Below are positions 46,044 to 56,342 of a stretch of 64,000 nucleotides of DNA, piece after piece (the stretch's first letter is position 1; each line of letters begins with the position of its first letter). The stretch spans positions 62,001 to 126,000 of the forward strand of contig CAWBBR010000025.1 of assembly GCA_963787045.1 (NCBI GenBank), in the 5' to 3' direction. The translations under genes and the position numbers were made by a program. The notes beneath the pieces were generated by a model. That model worked only from the letters and a program-made list of their open reading frames with translations, was not told the DNA's origin and made no database searches. The stretch is from DATJGR01 sp963787045 (lineage in GTDB: Bacteria > Pseudomonadota > Gammaproteobacteria > Pseudomonadales > Azotimanducaceae).

Positions 46044-47190
46044 ATGTCGATTCGCTGGGTGGACACCCCTCGCACGCTGACGCATTTCGAAAGCCCAGCG
46101 CCCAGCGTTGCCGACTTCGACGACGAGTTGGGGCTCGACGGCGAGCAGGTGCAACACGTCGCCGAGCTGTTCAACACACCACTGACCGGCGCCTACAACT
46201 GGGACTACACGACCCAGGACGACCGCATTCGCAAGCTGTATGAACTCGGCAAGCAGCTGAACTGGAATGCGACCGTCGACATCGACTGGAGCCAGACGCC
46301 GGATTTCCACGCGCGGCCGCCGGTAACCGACGAGCAGCGCAAGATGGTGCAGGAAAACCGCGCCAACAGTCTGTTCAAGGGGTTCGCGCCGTGGGAAGCG
46401 CTGGACACCGACCAGGTGATCCAATGGATGCGTCACCAGCACAGTTGGGCGATCAGCCAGTTCCTGCACGGCGAGCAGGGCGCGTTGCTGGTCGCGTCGC
46501 AACTCGTATCGTGCGCGCCGTCGTTCAACGCGAAGTTGTACGCGGCTTCGCAAACGTTCGACGAAGCGCGCCACGTGGAAGTGTTCAACCGCTACCTGCA
46601 GCGCAAAGTGGGATTCACCTATCCGATCTCCCGCAGCCTGAAGGCGCTGCTCGACAAGATTCTCACCGACCCGCGCTGGGATCTGAAATTCATCGGCATG
46701 CAGATCATCATCGAAGGCCTCGCGCTCGCGGCATTCAACACGATGAAGCAGAGCACGCAGGACCCGGTGCTGCGCGACATCGTGCATCTGGTGATCCGCG
46801 ACGAAGCCCGACACGTGACGTTCGGCGTGAACTACCTCGAGGAGTTCGTGCAGACGCTGACCGCAGGAAGAGCGCGAAGAGCGGGCGCAGTTCGCGTTCG
46901 AAGCGTGCGTCGTCATGCGCACCCGGTTGATTCCGACCGACGTGTACCGGCAGTTCGGCTGGCCGGTGGAAGAGGCCACTGCGATCGCGACCGGCGGTGA
47001 GCATCGGCAACGCTTCCGCAACATGATCTTTGCGCGCGTCGTGCCGAACCTGAAGCGGATCGGCCTGCTGACCGACGCGATCCGGCCGAAGTTCGAAGAG
47101 CTCGGCCTGCTCGAATTCGAAGCGCTCCCGGACGATGGCAACATCGACTGGGACGAATTGTCCAAACCGCTCTACGATAAGTCGGCCTGA
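46044..47190 (+). CDS. Ferritin-like diiron protein, first paralogue, frameshifted
   Basis: About 381 residues. Two diiron half-sites are visible: GEQGALLVASQLVSCAPSF leading to FDEARHVEVFNRYL, and IIIEGLALAAFNT leading to RDEARHVTFGVNYLEE. They supply the four carboxylates and two histidines of an R2/ferritin-like oxidase or oxygenase. Near 46867 one extra G (CGCAGGAAGAG) breaks the frame; AEEREERAQFAFEACVVMRT restores the match to its neighbour and the rest (PTDVYRQFGWPVEEA, ending PLYDKSA) continues to 47190. Substrate unknown; it is not NrdB, which is encoded elsewhere in this window. Likely controlled by the divergent TetR protein. Confidence 0.85.
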
Positions 47191-47211
47191 CCGGAACGAG
47201 GAGTACGACGC

Positions 47212-48324
47212 ATGAAGATCACCTATCGCGCAGACCAGGCCCGCGAGGTCCGTTTCCTTCCTGCAGCGGACGACGTCGCCAGCCGCATGACCACCGCCGA
47301 TGTCGAATCGGTGGTCGAGATCTTCCAGACCCCGCTGACCGGCGCCTACAACTGGGACTACACCGAAGGGCGCGGTCGCGTCGAAAAGCTGTACGAGCTC
47401 GGCAAACAACTGAACTGGAACGCGAGCACCGATCTGGACTGGACGATTCCATACTCGCGCAGCGAGTTTCCGAACAAGGAAGCGTTCAATCCGTTCATCG
47501 GCTATGGGCCGTACGAAGCGATGACGCAAGCGCAGAAAGTGGAATTCGGCTGGCACCGGCTCGCGTCGCAGCTGTCGCAGTTTCTGCACGGAGAACAGGG
47601 CGCACTGTTGGTCGCATCGCAACTCGCGTCGTGCGCGCCGTCGTTCGACGCGAAGCTGTACGCGGCGTCGCAGACGTTCGACGAAGCGCGCCACGTCGAA
47701 GTGTTCAACCGTTACCTGCACCACCGCGTCGGCATCATGTATCCGATGTCGCGCAATCTGAAACTGCTGATCGACAAGATCCTCACCGACGCGCGTTGGG
47801 ACCTGAAATTCATCGGCATGCAGATCATCATCGAGGGGCTTGCGCTCGCGGCGTTCAACACCGCGAAGATGACCACGAACGATCCGTTGCTGCGGAATCT
47901 GGTGCACTACGTGGTGCGCGACGAAGCGCGGCACGTGACGTTTGGCGTGAACTACCTGGAAGAGTACGTGAAGACGTTGACGCCGCAGCAGATCGACGAC
48001 CGCGCCCAGTTCGCCTACGAAGCGTGCGTGGTGATGCGCGATCGCCTTGCGGCCACCGAGATTTTCGAGCACTTCGGCTGGGACGTGGAGAAAGCGCGCG
48101 AACGGATGCTGCTGTCGCTGAGCGGCAATTCCGAGAGCCGTCAGACGTTCGCGCAGCTGCTGTTCGGGCGCGTGATACCGAATCTCAAGCGCATCGGTCT
48201 GCTGACGGACCGGGTACGACCGCTGTATCAGCAGCTCGGCGTGCTGGAGTTCGAGGCGCTTCCGCACGACGGCATCACCGACTGGGCGGAACTCGAGAAG
48301 CCCCTCTTCGCGGACGTTGGCTGA
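47212..48324 (+). CDS. Ferritin-like diiron protein, second paralogue
   Basis: 370 residues, intact, and closely similar along its whole length to the preceding gene: shared LTGAYNWDYT, YELGKQLNWNA, FLHGEQGALLVASQL, FDEARHVEVFNRYL, IIIEGLALAAFNT and DEARHVTFGVNYLEE. It differs mainly in the N-terminal 35 residues and the insert near residue 85. The 21-base gap with a GGAACGAGGAG ribosome-binding site points to one operon. Tandem copies suggest a heterodimer or two related substrates. Membrane segments and signal peptide absent. Confidence 0.9.
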   Translation: MKITYRADQAREVRFLPAADDVASRMTTADVESVVEIFQTPLTGAYNWDYTEGRGRVEKLYELGKQLNWNASTDLDWTIPYSRSEFPNKEAFNPFIGYGPYEAMTQAQKVEFGWHRLASQLSQFLHGEQGALLVASQLASCAPSFDAKLYAASQTFDEARHVEVFNRYLHHRVGIMYPMSRNLKLLIDKILTDARWDLKFIGMQIIIEGLALAAFNTAKMTTNDPLLRNLVHYVVRDEARHVTFGVNYLEEYVKTLTPQQIDDRAQFAYEACVVMRDRLAATEIFEHFGWDVEKARERMLLSLSGNSESRQTFAQLLFGRVIPNLKRIGLLTDRVRPLYQQLGVLEFEALPHDGITDWAELEKPLFADVG

Positions 48325-48327
48325 AGT

Positions 48328-49200
48328 TCAGGGATCGGTGCGGGGCGCCGCGAGCGTCGTCGCGAGGAAATCGACGAACGCGCGCGTCTTGGCCGACTGT
48401 CGACGCAGTTCGGGGTAGCTGAGCCAGACGCTCTGATTCGCCACTTGCAGGTCGGGCAGCAGCTGATCGACGCGGTTGCGTTCGATGTCGCGGCGGACGA
48501 CATATAGCGGCAGCATGCCGATGCCCATGCCTTCGAGTACCGCGTGGTACGCCATGTCGACGTCGTTGACGACGAAGGCGCGCGTTTTCGACCAGCGCGG
48601 CGTGTCGGCGTGGCTCGGCGTGGTGATTTCGATGAAGCCGTGACCGACCAGGTCGGCTTCGCAGCGGGGTCGGCCGCAGCGTTCGAGATAACCGCGCGAT
48701 GCACACAGAATCGTCGGCAGTTGCGCGAGCTCGCGCGACACCAGGCGTTCCTCCTCCGCGCGTTCCAACAGAATCGATACGTCGAATGCGTCGCGCGACA
48801 CGGCTGGTACGCCCTCGGACAGCGTGAGGTCGATGAACACGTCGGGGTAGCTCTGCTGAAACGTACGGAACAGCCGCGCCAGCGCGCTGCGCCCGAAGAA
48901 CGGTTGCGCAAGAACGCGGATGCGGCCCGCAGGCGCATTCTCCAACGCGCGGATCTGATTTTCGGTTTCGTCCAGCGTCTCGAGGATCTGTCGGCAGCGG
49001 TCGTAGTACAGCTGGCCCGCCTCGGTCGCCATCACCGAGCGCGTCGTGCGATGCAGCAGGCGCGTGCCGAGGCGATCCTCGAGCTGGCTGATCTGCTTGC
49101 TGACGGCGGACGGCGTGAAGCCCATCAGCTCCGCGGCGCGCGTGAAGCTCTTGTGATCGACCACCGCGATGAAGATGTGTAGCGGATCGATGCGGCTCAT
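48328..49200 (-). CDS. LysR-family transcriptional regulator
   Basis: 290 residues, start ATG 49200 (MSRIDPLHIFIAVVDHKSFT). Winged helix AAELMGFTPSAVSKQISQLE at residues 23-42, then the effector-binding domain (GRIRVLAQPFFGRSALARLF). Such regulators act on a neighbouring or divergent gene; serA is divergent 70 bases away, but the family usually responds to small aromatics or metabolites, so the target is unsure. It is convergent with the second diiron gene, three bases apart. Confidence 0.92.
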   Translation of the reverse strand: MSRIDPLHIFIAVVDHKSFTRAAELMGFTPSAVSKQISQLEDRLGTRLLHRTTRSVMATEAGQLYYDRCRQILETLDETENQIRALENAPAGRIRVLAQPFFGRSALARLFRTFQQSYPDVFIDLTLSEGVPAVSRDAFDVSILLERAEEERLVSRELAQLPTILCASRGYLERCGRPRCEADLVGHGFIEITTPSHADTPRWSKTRAFVVNDVDMAYHAVLEGMGIGMLPLYVVRRDIERNRVDQLLPDLQVANQSVWLSYPELRRQSAKTRAFVDFLATTLAAPRTDP

Positions 49201-49270
49201 TACAAGGCTGGATCGCAGCATCAACGGACTGTCTCTACAATACGCGCCTTTGCCCGCTACCGGATAGAAC

Positions 49271-50447
49271 ATGTACAAGGTTCGAACCTTCAACCAGATC
49301 GCGTTGCGCGGCCTCGAGCGGTTCCCGCGCGACGGTTTCGAGGTCGGCACCGAGATCTCCGATCCGCACGCGATTCTGTTGCGCAGCCACGTTCTCACCG
49401 CCGATCACGTGACGCCTAACCTGCGCGCAGTGGCGCGCGCCGGAGCCGGTGTGAACAACGTGCCGGTGGAGCACTACACCGAACGCGGCATCGTCGTTTT
49501 CAACACGCCCGGCGCGAATGCGAACTCGGTGAAGGAACTCGTGCTGGCGGCGCTGCTGCTGTCGGCGCGCGACGTGCTCGGTGGACTCGGCTATGTCGCG
49601 TCGATCAAGGACGTGACGGACCCGGCGGAGCTGAACAAGCGCGTAGAGGCGGAGAAGAAGCGGTTCCAGGGCGAGGAGATTTACGGCAAGACGCTCGGCG
49701 TGGTCGGCCTCGGATCGATCGGCGCGCTCGTTGCGGAAGCGGGTTTGCGGCTCGGCATGAACGTGCTCGGCTACGATCCGGCGATTTCGGTCGATGCCGC
49801 GTGGCGCCTGCCGAGCGACGTGCAGAAGATGGAAAACCTGCCGACGCTGTTCGCGCGCTCCGACTACGTCACGCTGCACGTTCCGCTACTCGACGAAACG
49901 CGCAACATGATCAACGACGAATCGCTCAAGGCGTTCCGTCCGGGCACCGTGCTGTTGAACTTCGCGCGCCAGGAGATCGTCGACGAGGCGGCGCTGTCGC
50001 GCGCGCTCGGATCGGGTCGTTTGGCGCGTTACTTTTCAGACTTCCCGTCGCCGCTGCTGGCGCAACTGCCCAACGTCTCGGCAACGCCGCATCTCGGCGC
50101 GAGCACGGCGGAAGCGGAGGAAAACTGCGCGGTGATGGCCGCCGATCAGCTGATCGACTTCCTTCGCAACGGCAACATCCGCAATTCGGTGAACTTTCCT
50201 ACGGTCGAGCCTGGAACGCACCGACGGTGTCCGGATCGCGGTCACCAATCGCAACGTTCCGAAAATGCTCGGACAGATCCTGTCGGTGCTGGCGAACAAG
50301 AACATCAACGTCATCGACATGATCAACAAGAGCCGCGCCGACGTTGCGTACAATCTGATCGACGTGGCCGCACCGATTCCGGCCGACCTGTTGCCGGAAA
50401 TCAACCGGATCGGCAGCGTGATGAACGTGCGTGTGTTCGAACAGTAA
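49271..50447 (+). CDS. serA: D-3-phosphoglycerate dehydrogenase, frameshifted
   Basis: First step of serine synthesis. Short SerA of about 391 residues: substrate segment RAGAGVNNVPVEHYTERG, NAD-binding VVGLGSIGALVAEAG, catalytic NFARQEIVDEAALS and histidine in TPHLGASTAEAEEN; a C-terminal ACT domain (RIAVTNRNVPKMLGQILSVL) for regulation. The frame changes near 50211 through one extra C in GAGCCTGGAACG; ELERTDGVRIAVTN restores it. Convergent with mnmC, six bases apart. Confidence 0.94.
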
Positions 50448-50453
50448 TCGCCG

Positions 50454-52299
50454 TCAGGCGCGGCCGCCGTGGCGCGGACCGCGCCGCGCCTGCCGCAACC
50501 GAAAACGCATCGATCCGTAAGCATCCAGTTCCGCGCGCGTGCACGGCGCGAATTCGCCGCTGAGTTCGCTCGCGATCCATTCCGCCCCGAACGGCGCGCT
50601 GACCGTGCCTTGCGACCCATGCGCGGTGTTGATCAGCAGCCGCGGAAGCGGCGCTCCGTCTGCGTCGAACAGGCGCCCGATCACCGGCATCCGGTCCGAC
50701 GCAACGGCGCGACTGCCGCGCAATCGCGCGATGTGGCGCGCCAGCGGATCTGCGCCGGTCAGCTCGCGCCACCACGCGTGGAAGCGCGCGAGATTGAACT
50801 CCGTCGCTCGCGCTTCCTCCCACGGCTTCTGTTCGTACGTGGCGCCCACGCCCCAGTGCTGGCCCATCGACGTCATGAAGCCGTCGCCGACCAGCGGCAT
50901 CGCCGGCGCCCGCGCCAGATTCGATCCGATCGATCTGCCCCCATACCGGCAACATTTCGACGTACCGCGCCTGCTCGAAACCGTTGGCGCCCGCGCCCGC
51001 GCACAACACGACGTGGTCGTAGTCCGATGCGCCGTTATGAGTAGTGACAACGGCATGAGCGGGATCGCTGGATACTCCGATGCACGTCGTGTCTGGACGA
51101 TAGTCGATCGATCGATGCGAGATGAGTGCGTCGCTGAACGCGCCGAGATCGAGCGCGCGCGCGTGCGGGAAGAACAACGCATGCTTGCGCACCGGTAGAC
51201 CGGCGAGCGAAGACGCCGTGGCGGGATCGACCGGAATGACCCAATCGCCGGTCGGTCCGAACACGTCGGCAGCCAGTTCGAGCCGGGCCGGCGGCATGTT
51301 CGGCCCGGGAAATTGCAGCGCGCCGCCGGGCCGCGCCGCGCATGCACCGTCGTACCAGTGCGCCGAGTACAGGTATCCGGTGCAGCGGAGCCGCGAGCCG
51401 ATACTGCCGTCCGGCAGCAGTCGCGGATGAAACAGCGTGGCCGCCATGCGGTTCGGTGGCGTCTGCGCGGTGTCGTAGAGCGTAACTGACATGCCGCGAT
51501 CGGCGAGTTGCCTTGCGGTAGCGGCGCCGGCCAGACCGGCGCCGACTATGGCCACGGAGCGAGGCGGTTCGTATTTCATGCGGTGCGTCGGCGCGAACAC
51601 GCCGGCGAGCGTGTGACGCTTGTGCGGTCGTTGGTCGATTTTTCGCATTGCGAATCCGGCCTCGGCCAGCGCGCGGCGAACGGCGCCGACGGCGCTGAAC
51701 GTCGCGATCGTGGCGCCGTCCGCTGACAACTCCGCCAGGGTGCGCCACAGCGACTCGCGCCACAGCTGCGGGTTGCGGTCGGGCGCGAACCCGTCGAGCA
51801 GCCATGCGTCGATCGGGAGACGCTGTCTGCCGACGATGTCGCTGAATCCGGCCGCGGCGTCGCCGAAGAACACGGACAACGTGATGCGTCCGGCGGCGAG
51901 GTGTCGCCGATGCCAGCCGGTCAGCAGCGGCGGATACGCGCGTGCGAGTTCGCGATAGATCGGCAACGCTCCCGCGCGCCGTTCCGCGAGCATCGCGAAT
52001 TCTCGCGGCGCGATCGGGTGTTTCTCGACCGTGATGAAATGCAGCCTCGCGTCGAGTGACGCGCGCTCGAGATAGCGTTGCGCGACGACCGCGAAATTGA
52101 GCGCGGTGCCGAAGCCGAGTTCGCCGACCGTGAAGACGCGGTGCGCGCTGGCAAAGCGTTCGGCGAGGCGTTGCGGTTCGACGAACACGCGCTCCACCTC
52201 GGCGATGCCGTCGGGCGCGTGATAGATGTCGCCGAACTGGCGCGAGAACGGCTGGTCCCCTTGCCAACTCAACCGGGCCGGAATCAGCGGGTTCGTCAT
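50454..52299 (-). CDS. mnmC: MnmC, bifunctional tRNA wobble-uridine modification enzyme, frameshifted
   Basis: About 614 residues. N-terminal methyltransferase domain (VGELGFGTALNFAVVAQRYL, DAWLLDGFAPDRNPQLW) and C-terminal FAD domain (VAIVGAGLAGAATARQLADR, ending RRGPRHGGRA). It completes mnm5s2U34 in tRNA by oxidising cmnm5U to nm5U then methylating it. The frame changes near 50925 between WGQIDRI and NLARAPAMPLVGDGFMTSMG. Eighteen bases after sseA on the same strand. Confidence 0.92.
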
Positions 52300-52317
52300 T
52301 CGTCGCGCCCGGGTCGG

Positions 52318-53163
52318 TCACCGCTCGACCGGACGCGCCGGATCGCGGATCCATTCGCTGAACGAACCTGCGTACAACGTCGCTTCGGGAAGCCCGGCAT
52401 AACGCATCGCCAGGATGTTGTGACACGCGGTGACGCCGGACCCGCAGTAGCAGACCAGTTCGCGGTCGGCGCGCGACCGAGGAGTTTCGAATCGCCGGCG
52501 CAACAGTTCGGGCGCGGCGAAGCGGCCGTCGGCATCGAGGCTGCCTTCGAACGGCACGCAGCGCGCGCCGGGAATGTGCCCGGCGACCGGGTCGATCGGC
52601 TCCACTTCGCCGCGAAAGCGCGCTTCGGCGCGTGCATCCACCAGATCCATGGAGGCGCCGCGCTCGATCACGTCCGCGACCGAGACGACCCGCGTCAGCG
52701 TCTCGCGAACCGGAAAGGTCGCACGGGCTCGATGCTCAATGGTGCTGCGCAGCGGATAACCCTGCGCCTGCCAGGCGGCGATGCCGCCGTTCAGCACCGC
52801 AACGGCGGCATGACCGAGCCAGCGAAACAGCCACCAGGCCCGTGCCGCATAGGCGCCGTTGCCGGCGTCGTACGCGACCACCTGGGTGCCCGCGTCGACA
52901 CCCCAACCGCCGAACGTTGCGGCGAGCACGCGCGGGTCCGGCAACGGGTGCCGACCCGTTACGCCGGGGATCAACGGGCCGGAAAGATCCGTCGCCAGAT
53001 CGGCGAATACGGCCCCAGGAACGTGGCCGGCCGCGTAGGCGCTGGATCCGGCCGCCGGGTCGGTCAGCGACGCGCGGCAGTCGATGACGCACCAGGCGGG
53101 ATTTTCGCGATGTTCGAATAGAACTTTTGGGTCGATCAGCGTGTCATACATGGCGCTTTTCAT
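52318..53163 (-). CDS. sseA: Two-domain rhodanese sulfurtransferase
   Basis: 281 residues. The inactive first rhodanese domain (AWCVIDCRASLTDP) is followed by an active one with the loop CYCGSGVTACHN; the CGSGVT loop is of the 3-mercaptopyruvate sulfurtransferase type. N-terminal ATG 53163; MYDTLIDP twelve bases later is an alternative start. Likely co-transcribed with mnmC. Intact. Confidence 0.93.
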   Translation of the reverse strand: MKSAMYDTLIDPKVLFEHRENPAWCVIDCRASLTDPAAGSSAYAAGHVPGAVFADLATDLSGPLIPGVTGRHPLPDPRVLAATFGGWGVDAGTQVVAYDAGNGAYAARAWWLFRWLGHAAVAVLNGGIAAWQAQGYPLRSTIEHRARATFPVRETLTRVVSVADVIERGASMDLVDARAEARFRGEVEPIDPVAGHIPGARCVPFEGSLDADGRFAAPELLRRRFETPRSRADRELVCYCGSGVTACHNILAMRYAGLPEATLYAGSFSEWIRDPARPVER

Positions 53164-53354
53164 CAGTCAGGCGGACCGCTGTCAGCCTCTTCCCATGATC
53201 CAGGTCTCACCGGCGGGCGACGGGCCGCCGCAGCGGAGCCTGGATCCCTATACTAACCAGCCAGTCCCCGGGCGCGGTGGCGTTTCAGGGTGGTAGTTGA
53301 CACAATGCCGGCCATTGCACGGTTCATGGACCGTCCTCAAGGGAGTTAAACCGA

Positions 53355-54554
53355 GTGGATTTGTCATTTCTGTACAAGGGTTTCCTCGACGCGTCGTTCG
53401 GCACGATGGTGCTGTACACGCTCGTAATGACCCACATCACGATCGTTTCGGTCACCGTGTACCTGCACAGGTATTCGGCGCACCGCGCGCTCGAGTTGCA
53501 TCCGGTACTGAAGCATTTCTTCCGCTTCTGGCTGTGGCTGACCACCGGCATGCTGACGAAGGAATGGACCGCGGTTCACCGCAAGCACCACGTCCACTGC
53601 GAAACCGAAGACGATCCGCATAGCCCGCAGATTTTCGGATTGAAGAAAGTGCTCTGGCAGGGTGCCGAGCTATACGGCGTCACCGCGGCGCAACCCGAAG
53701 TGCTCGAACGTTTCGGCAAAGGCACGCCCGACGATTGGGTAGAGCGCAACGTCTATAGCAAGTTCAAGATCTCCGGCGTCGGCACGATGATGGTGATCGA
53801 CCTCGCGCTGTTCGGCGTTGCAGGTCTCACGGTCTGGGCGATCCAGATGGTCTGGATTCCGTTCCTCGCAGCCGGTGTCATCAACGGCGTCGGCCACTAC
53901 TGGGGCTATCGCAATTTCGAGTGCCCGGATGCCGCGCGCAACCTCGTGCCGTGGGGTCTCCTGATCGGCGGCGAAGAACTGCACAACAATCATCACACGT
54001 ATCCGAACTCGGCGAAGTTCTCGGTCAAGGCGTGGGAGTTCGATCTGGGTTGGGTGTGGATCAACCTGTTCAAAATGTTCGGTCTCGCGCGTCCGCTGAG
54101 CACCGGCCCGATCGTGGAAAAAGTCGCCGGCAAGAGCCTCATCGACAAAGACACGCTGTGGGCGGTGTTGAACGACCGTTTCCGCGTCATGGCGAACTAC
54201 GCCGAGCGCGTGGTCGCACCGGCAGTCGAGCACGAAGTACAGCGCGCCGATGCCGCCACTCGTGCTGTGCTGATGCGCGCGAAAACGCTGCTGACGCGCG
54301 AAGAGACGCTGGTCGACGAAGCGGGGCGCAACGACATTACGCGCGCAGTCGACGGCAGCCCGGCGCTGAAGACGATTTACGAAATGAAGCAGCGCCTGCA
54401 GAACGTGTGGGCGCGGCGCGGTGGCGACGCAGAAGTGCTGTTGGGCGATTTCAAACAGTGGTGCATCGACGCCGAAGCAACCGGAATTCAGGCGTTGCGC
54501 GAGTTCGTCGTGGACCTGAAGTCGTACACGGTGCCGAAGTTGTCGCGCGCCTGA
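53355..54554 (+). CDS. Acyl-CoA/fatty-acid desaturase
   Basis: 399 residues, membrane-bound desaturase with the three histidine boxes HRYSAH, HRKHH and HNNHH (in GGEELHNNHHTYPN) and hydrophobic spans between. The start GTG follows GGGAG. Similar to delta-9 desaturases that introduce a double bond into saturated acyl chains for membrane fluidity; exact position cannot be told. Divergent from sseA over 191 bases in which TTGACA (53298-53303) is the only promoter-like hexamer. Followed by a strong bidirectional terminator. Confidence 0.93.
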   Translation: MDLSFLYKGFLDASFGTMVLYTLVMTHITIVSVTVYLHRYSAHRALELHPVLKHFFRFWLWLTTGMLTKEWTAVHRKHHVHCETEDDPHSPQIFGLKKVLWQGAELYGVTAAQPEVLERFGKGTPDDWVERNVYSKFKISGVGTMMVIDLALFGVAGLTVWAIQMVWIPFLAAGVINGVGHYWGYRNFECPDAARNLVPWGLLIGGEELHNNHHTYPNSAKFSVKAWEFDLGWVWINLFKMFGLARPLSTGPIVEKVAGKSLIDKDTLWAVLNDRFRVMANYAERVVAPAVEHEVQRADAATRAVLMRAKTLLTREETLVDEAGRNDITRAVDGSPALKTIYEMKQRLQNVWARRGGDAEVLLGDFKQWCIDAEATGIQALREFVVDLKSYTVPKLSRA

Positions 54555-54576
54555 GTCGACTCGTACGCATAAGAAG

Positions 54577-54606
54577 AAAGGGCCCGAATTCGGGCCCTTT
54601 TTCTTT
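54577..54606. terminator. Strong bidirectional terminator
   Basis: AAAGGGCCCGAA pairs with TTCGGGCCCTTT (54577-54600), flanked by a T run on the plus strand and A/T-rich sequence on the other. Lies between the convergent desaturase and argS genes. Confidence 0.9.
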
Positions 54607-54629
54607 GTCGTGCGTTTTGAACGGAACGC

Positions 54630-56342
54630 CTACATGCGCTCGACGGTGTCGATGCCGAGCAGCGACAACCCACGCTTCATCGTCTCTGCGGTTCTGCGGC
54701 ACAACAACAGGCGGCTGGTTCTGACGTCGGCCTCTGCGTTCAACACCGGACACTGCTCGTAGAACTGCATGTAACGCGCCGCGAGTTCGTACAGGTAGCC
54801 GCACAGGTAATGCGGTAACGCATCGGCCACCACGTCGTCGACGATTTCCTGGAAGCGCGCCAACGCGAGCGCCAGTGCTCGCTCGCTGGGCGCGTCGATC
54901 GCCACGCGTCCTTCGAGTTGCTCGGCCCAGACCTGCCCGCGCCGAAACAGGCTGACGATCCGCGTGTACGCGTATTGCAGGTACGGCGCGGTGTTGCCGT
55001 CGAACGCGAGCATCGTGTCCCAATCGAAAACGTAGTCGCTCGTCCTGTGTTTCGACAGATCTGCGTACTTCACTGCGCCGATTCCGACGGCGCGCGCGAT
55101 GTCGCGGCGTTCGCTCTCGGGCAGAGCGGGGTTCTTGCTGGTGACCAGTTCGTATGCGCGCTGCTGCGCTTCGTCCAGCAATTCGACCAGTTTCACGAGA
55201 CCGCCGTCGCGCGAACGGAACGGCCGGCCGTCTTTGCCCAGCATCACGCCGAACGGATGGTGCTCGAGCGTCGTGTTCGGGGCGACGAAGCCGGCGCGCC
55301 GGGCCACCGCGAATATCTGTCGGAAATGCAGGCTTTGTCGCGCGTCGACGAAATACAGCACGCGATCCGCATGCAGCGTTTTCGATCGATAGCGAACGGC
55401 CGCGAGATCGGTCGACGAATACAGATAGCCGCCGTCCGACTTCTGCACGATGACCGGTTGTGGCGTTCCGTCCTTCGCGTTGAATTCGTCGAGAAATACG
55501 CACTTCGCGCCGTCGGAGACCGTCAGCAGTCCTGCGTCGTCGAGCGCGCGAACGATATCGGCCAGGTCGGCGTTGTAGGCGCTTTCGGCGTGCACGTCCG
55601 CGCGCGTCAGCGAAACGCCCAGCCGTGCGTATACCGCCTCGCAGTGACTCATCGAAATGTCGATGAACCGATGCCACAACGCATTCGTCTTCGCATCCCC
55701 GGATTGCAACGCAACGACCTGCGCTCGTGCCCGCTCCGCGAATGTCGGATCGGCATCGAAGCGTTGCTTCGCGGCCTGATAGAACTGTTCGAGGTCGGTC
55801 AACACCTCGGAGGCGTTGCCTGTCTCTTCGAGGTACGCAAGCAACATGCCGAACTGCGTGCCCCAGTCGCCGACGTGGTTCTGTCGGATCACGTGGTGAC
55901 CGGACGCGCTCAACACGCGCACCACGGCGTCGCCGATGATGGTGCTGCGCAGATGGCCGACGTGCATTTCCTTCGCGAGATTCGGCGCCGAGTAGTCCAC
56001 GACCATCGTCTTCGGCGTCGCCACCGTCGCCAGCAGCGGAGTGGCCGGGTTGGCAGCGTCCGCGAGCAGCGCATCGCTCAAGCGGATGTTGATGAAACCG
56101 GGGCCGGCGATGTCCACGCGCTCTGCGATTCCGGCGAGGTCGAGTTTTGCGACGACGTCGGCGGCGAGCTCGCGCGGGTTGCGCCCGATGCGTTTCGCGG
56201 CCTGCATCACGCCGTTGGCCTGATAGTCGCCGAACTCGGGACGCGCGGCTGGCGTGATCGCGGCAATGGCGTCGGGCACGCCGGCCGCTGCCATCGCGGC
56301 GCGCACGCGCTCGTCCAACAGTGCTCTCAGGTTGCGGCTCAT
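54630..56342 (-). CDS. argS: Arginyl-tRNA synthetase
   Basis: 570 residues. N-terminal tRNA-recognition domain, then the HIGH-type motif in PNLAKEMHVGHLRSTIIGD, GDWGTQFGMLLAYL, and the C-terminal anticodon-binding helices (ALPHYLCGYLYELAARYMQF). ATG 56342 overlaps the stop of the cold-shock gene (ATGA). Intact. Confidence 0.96.
   Translation of the reverse strand: MSRNLRALLDERVRAAMAAAGVPDAIAAITPAARPEFGDYQANGVMQAAKRIGRNPRELAADVVAKLDLAGIAERVDIAGPGFINIRLSDALLADAANPATPLLATVATPKTMVVDYSAPNLAKEMHVGHLRSTIIGDAVVRVLSASGHHVIRQNHVGDWGTQFGMLLAYLEETGNASEVLTDLEQFYQAAKQRFDADPTFAERARAQVVALQSGDAKTNALWHRFIDISMSHCEAVYARLGVSLTRADVHAESAYNADLADIVRALDDAGLLTVSDGAKCVFLDEFNAKDGTPQPVIVQKSDGGYLYSSTDLAAVRYRSKTLHADRVLYFVDARQSLHFRQIFAVARRAGFVAPNTTLEHHPFGVMLGKDGRPFRSRDGGLVKLVELLDEAQQRAYELVTSKNPALPESERRDIARAVGIGAVKYADLSKHRTSDYVFDWDTMLAFDGNTAPYLQYAYTRIVSLFRRGQVWAEQLEGRVAIDAPSERALALALARFQEIVDDVVADALPHYLCGYLYELAARYMQFYEQCPVLNAEADVRTSRLLLCRRTAETMKRGLSLLGIDTVERM

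Noticed and set aside
46044..48324. The diiron genes as extra class I nrdB copies
   Set aside because: The proteins lack the NrdB C-terminal docking tail and overall NrdB similarity; only the diiron helix pattern is shared.
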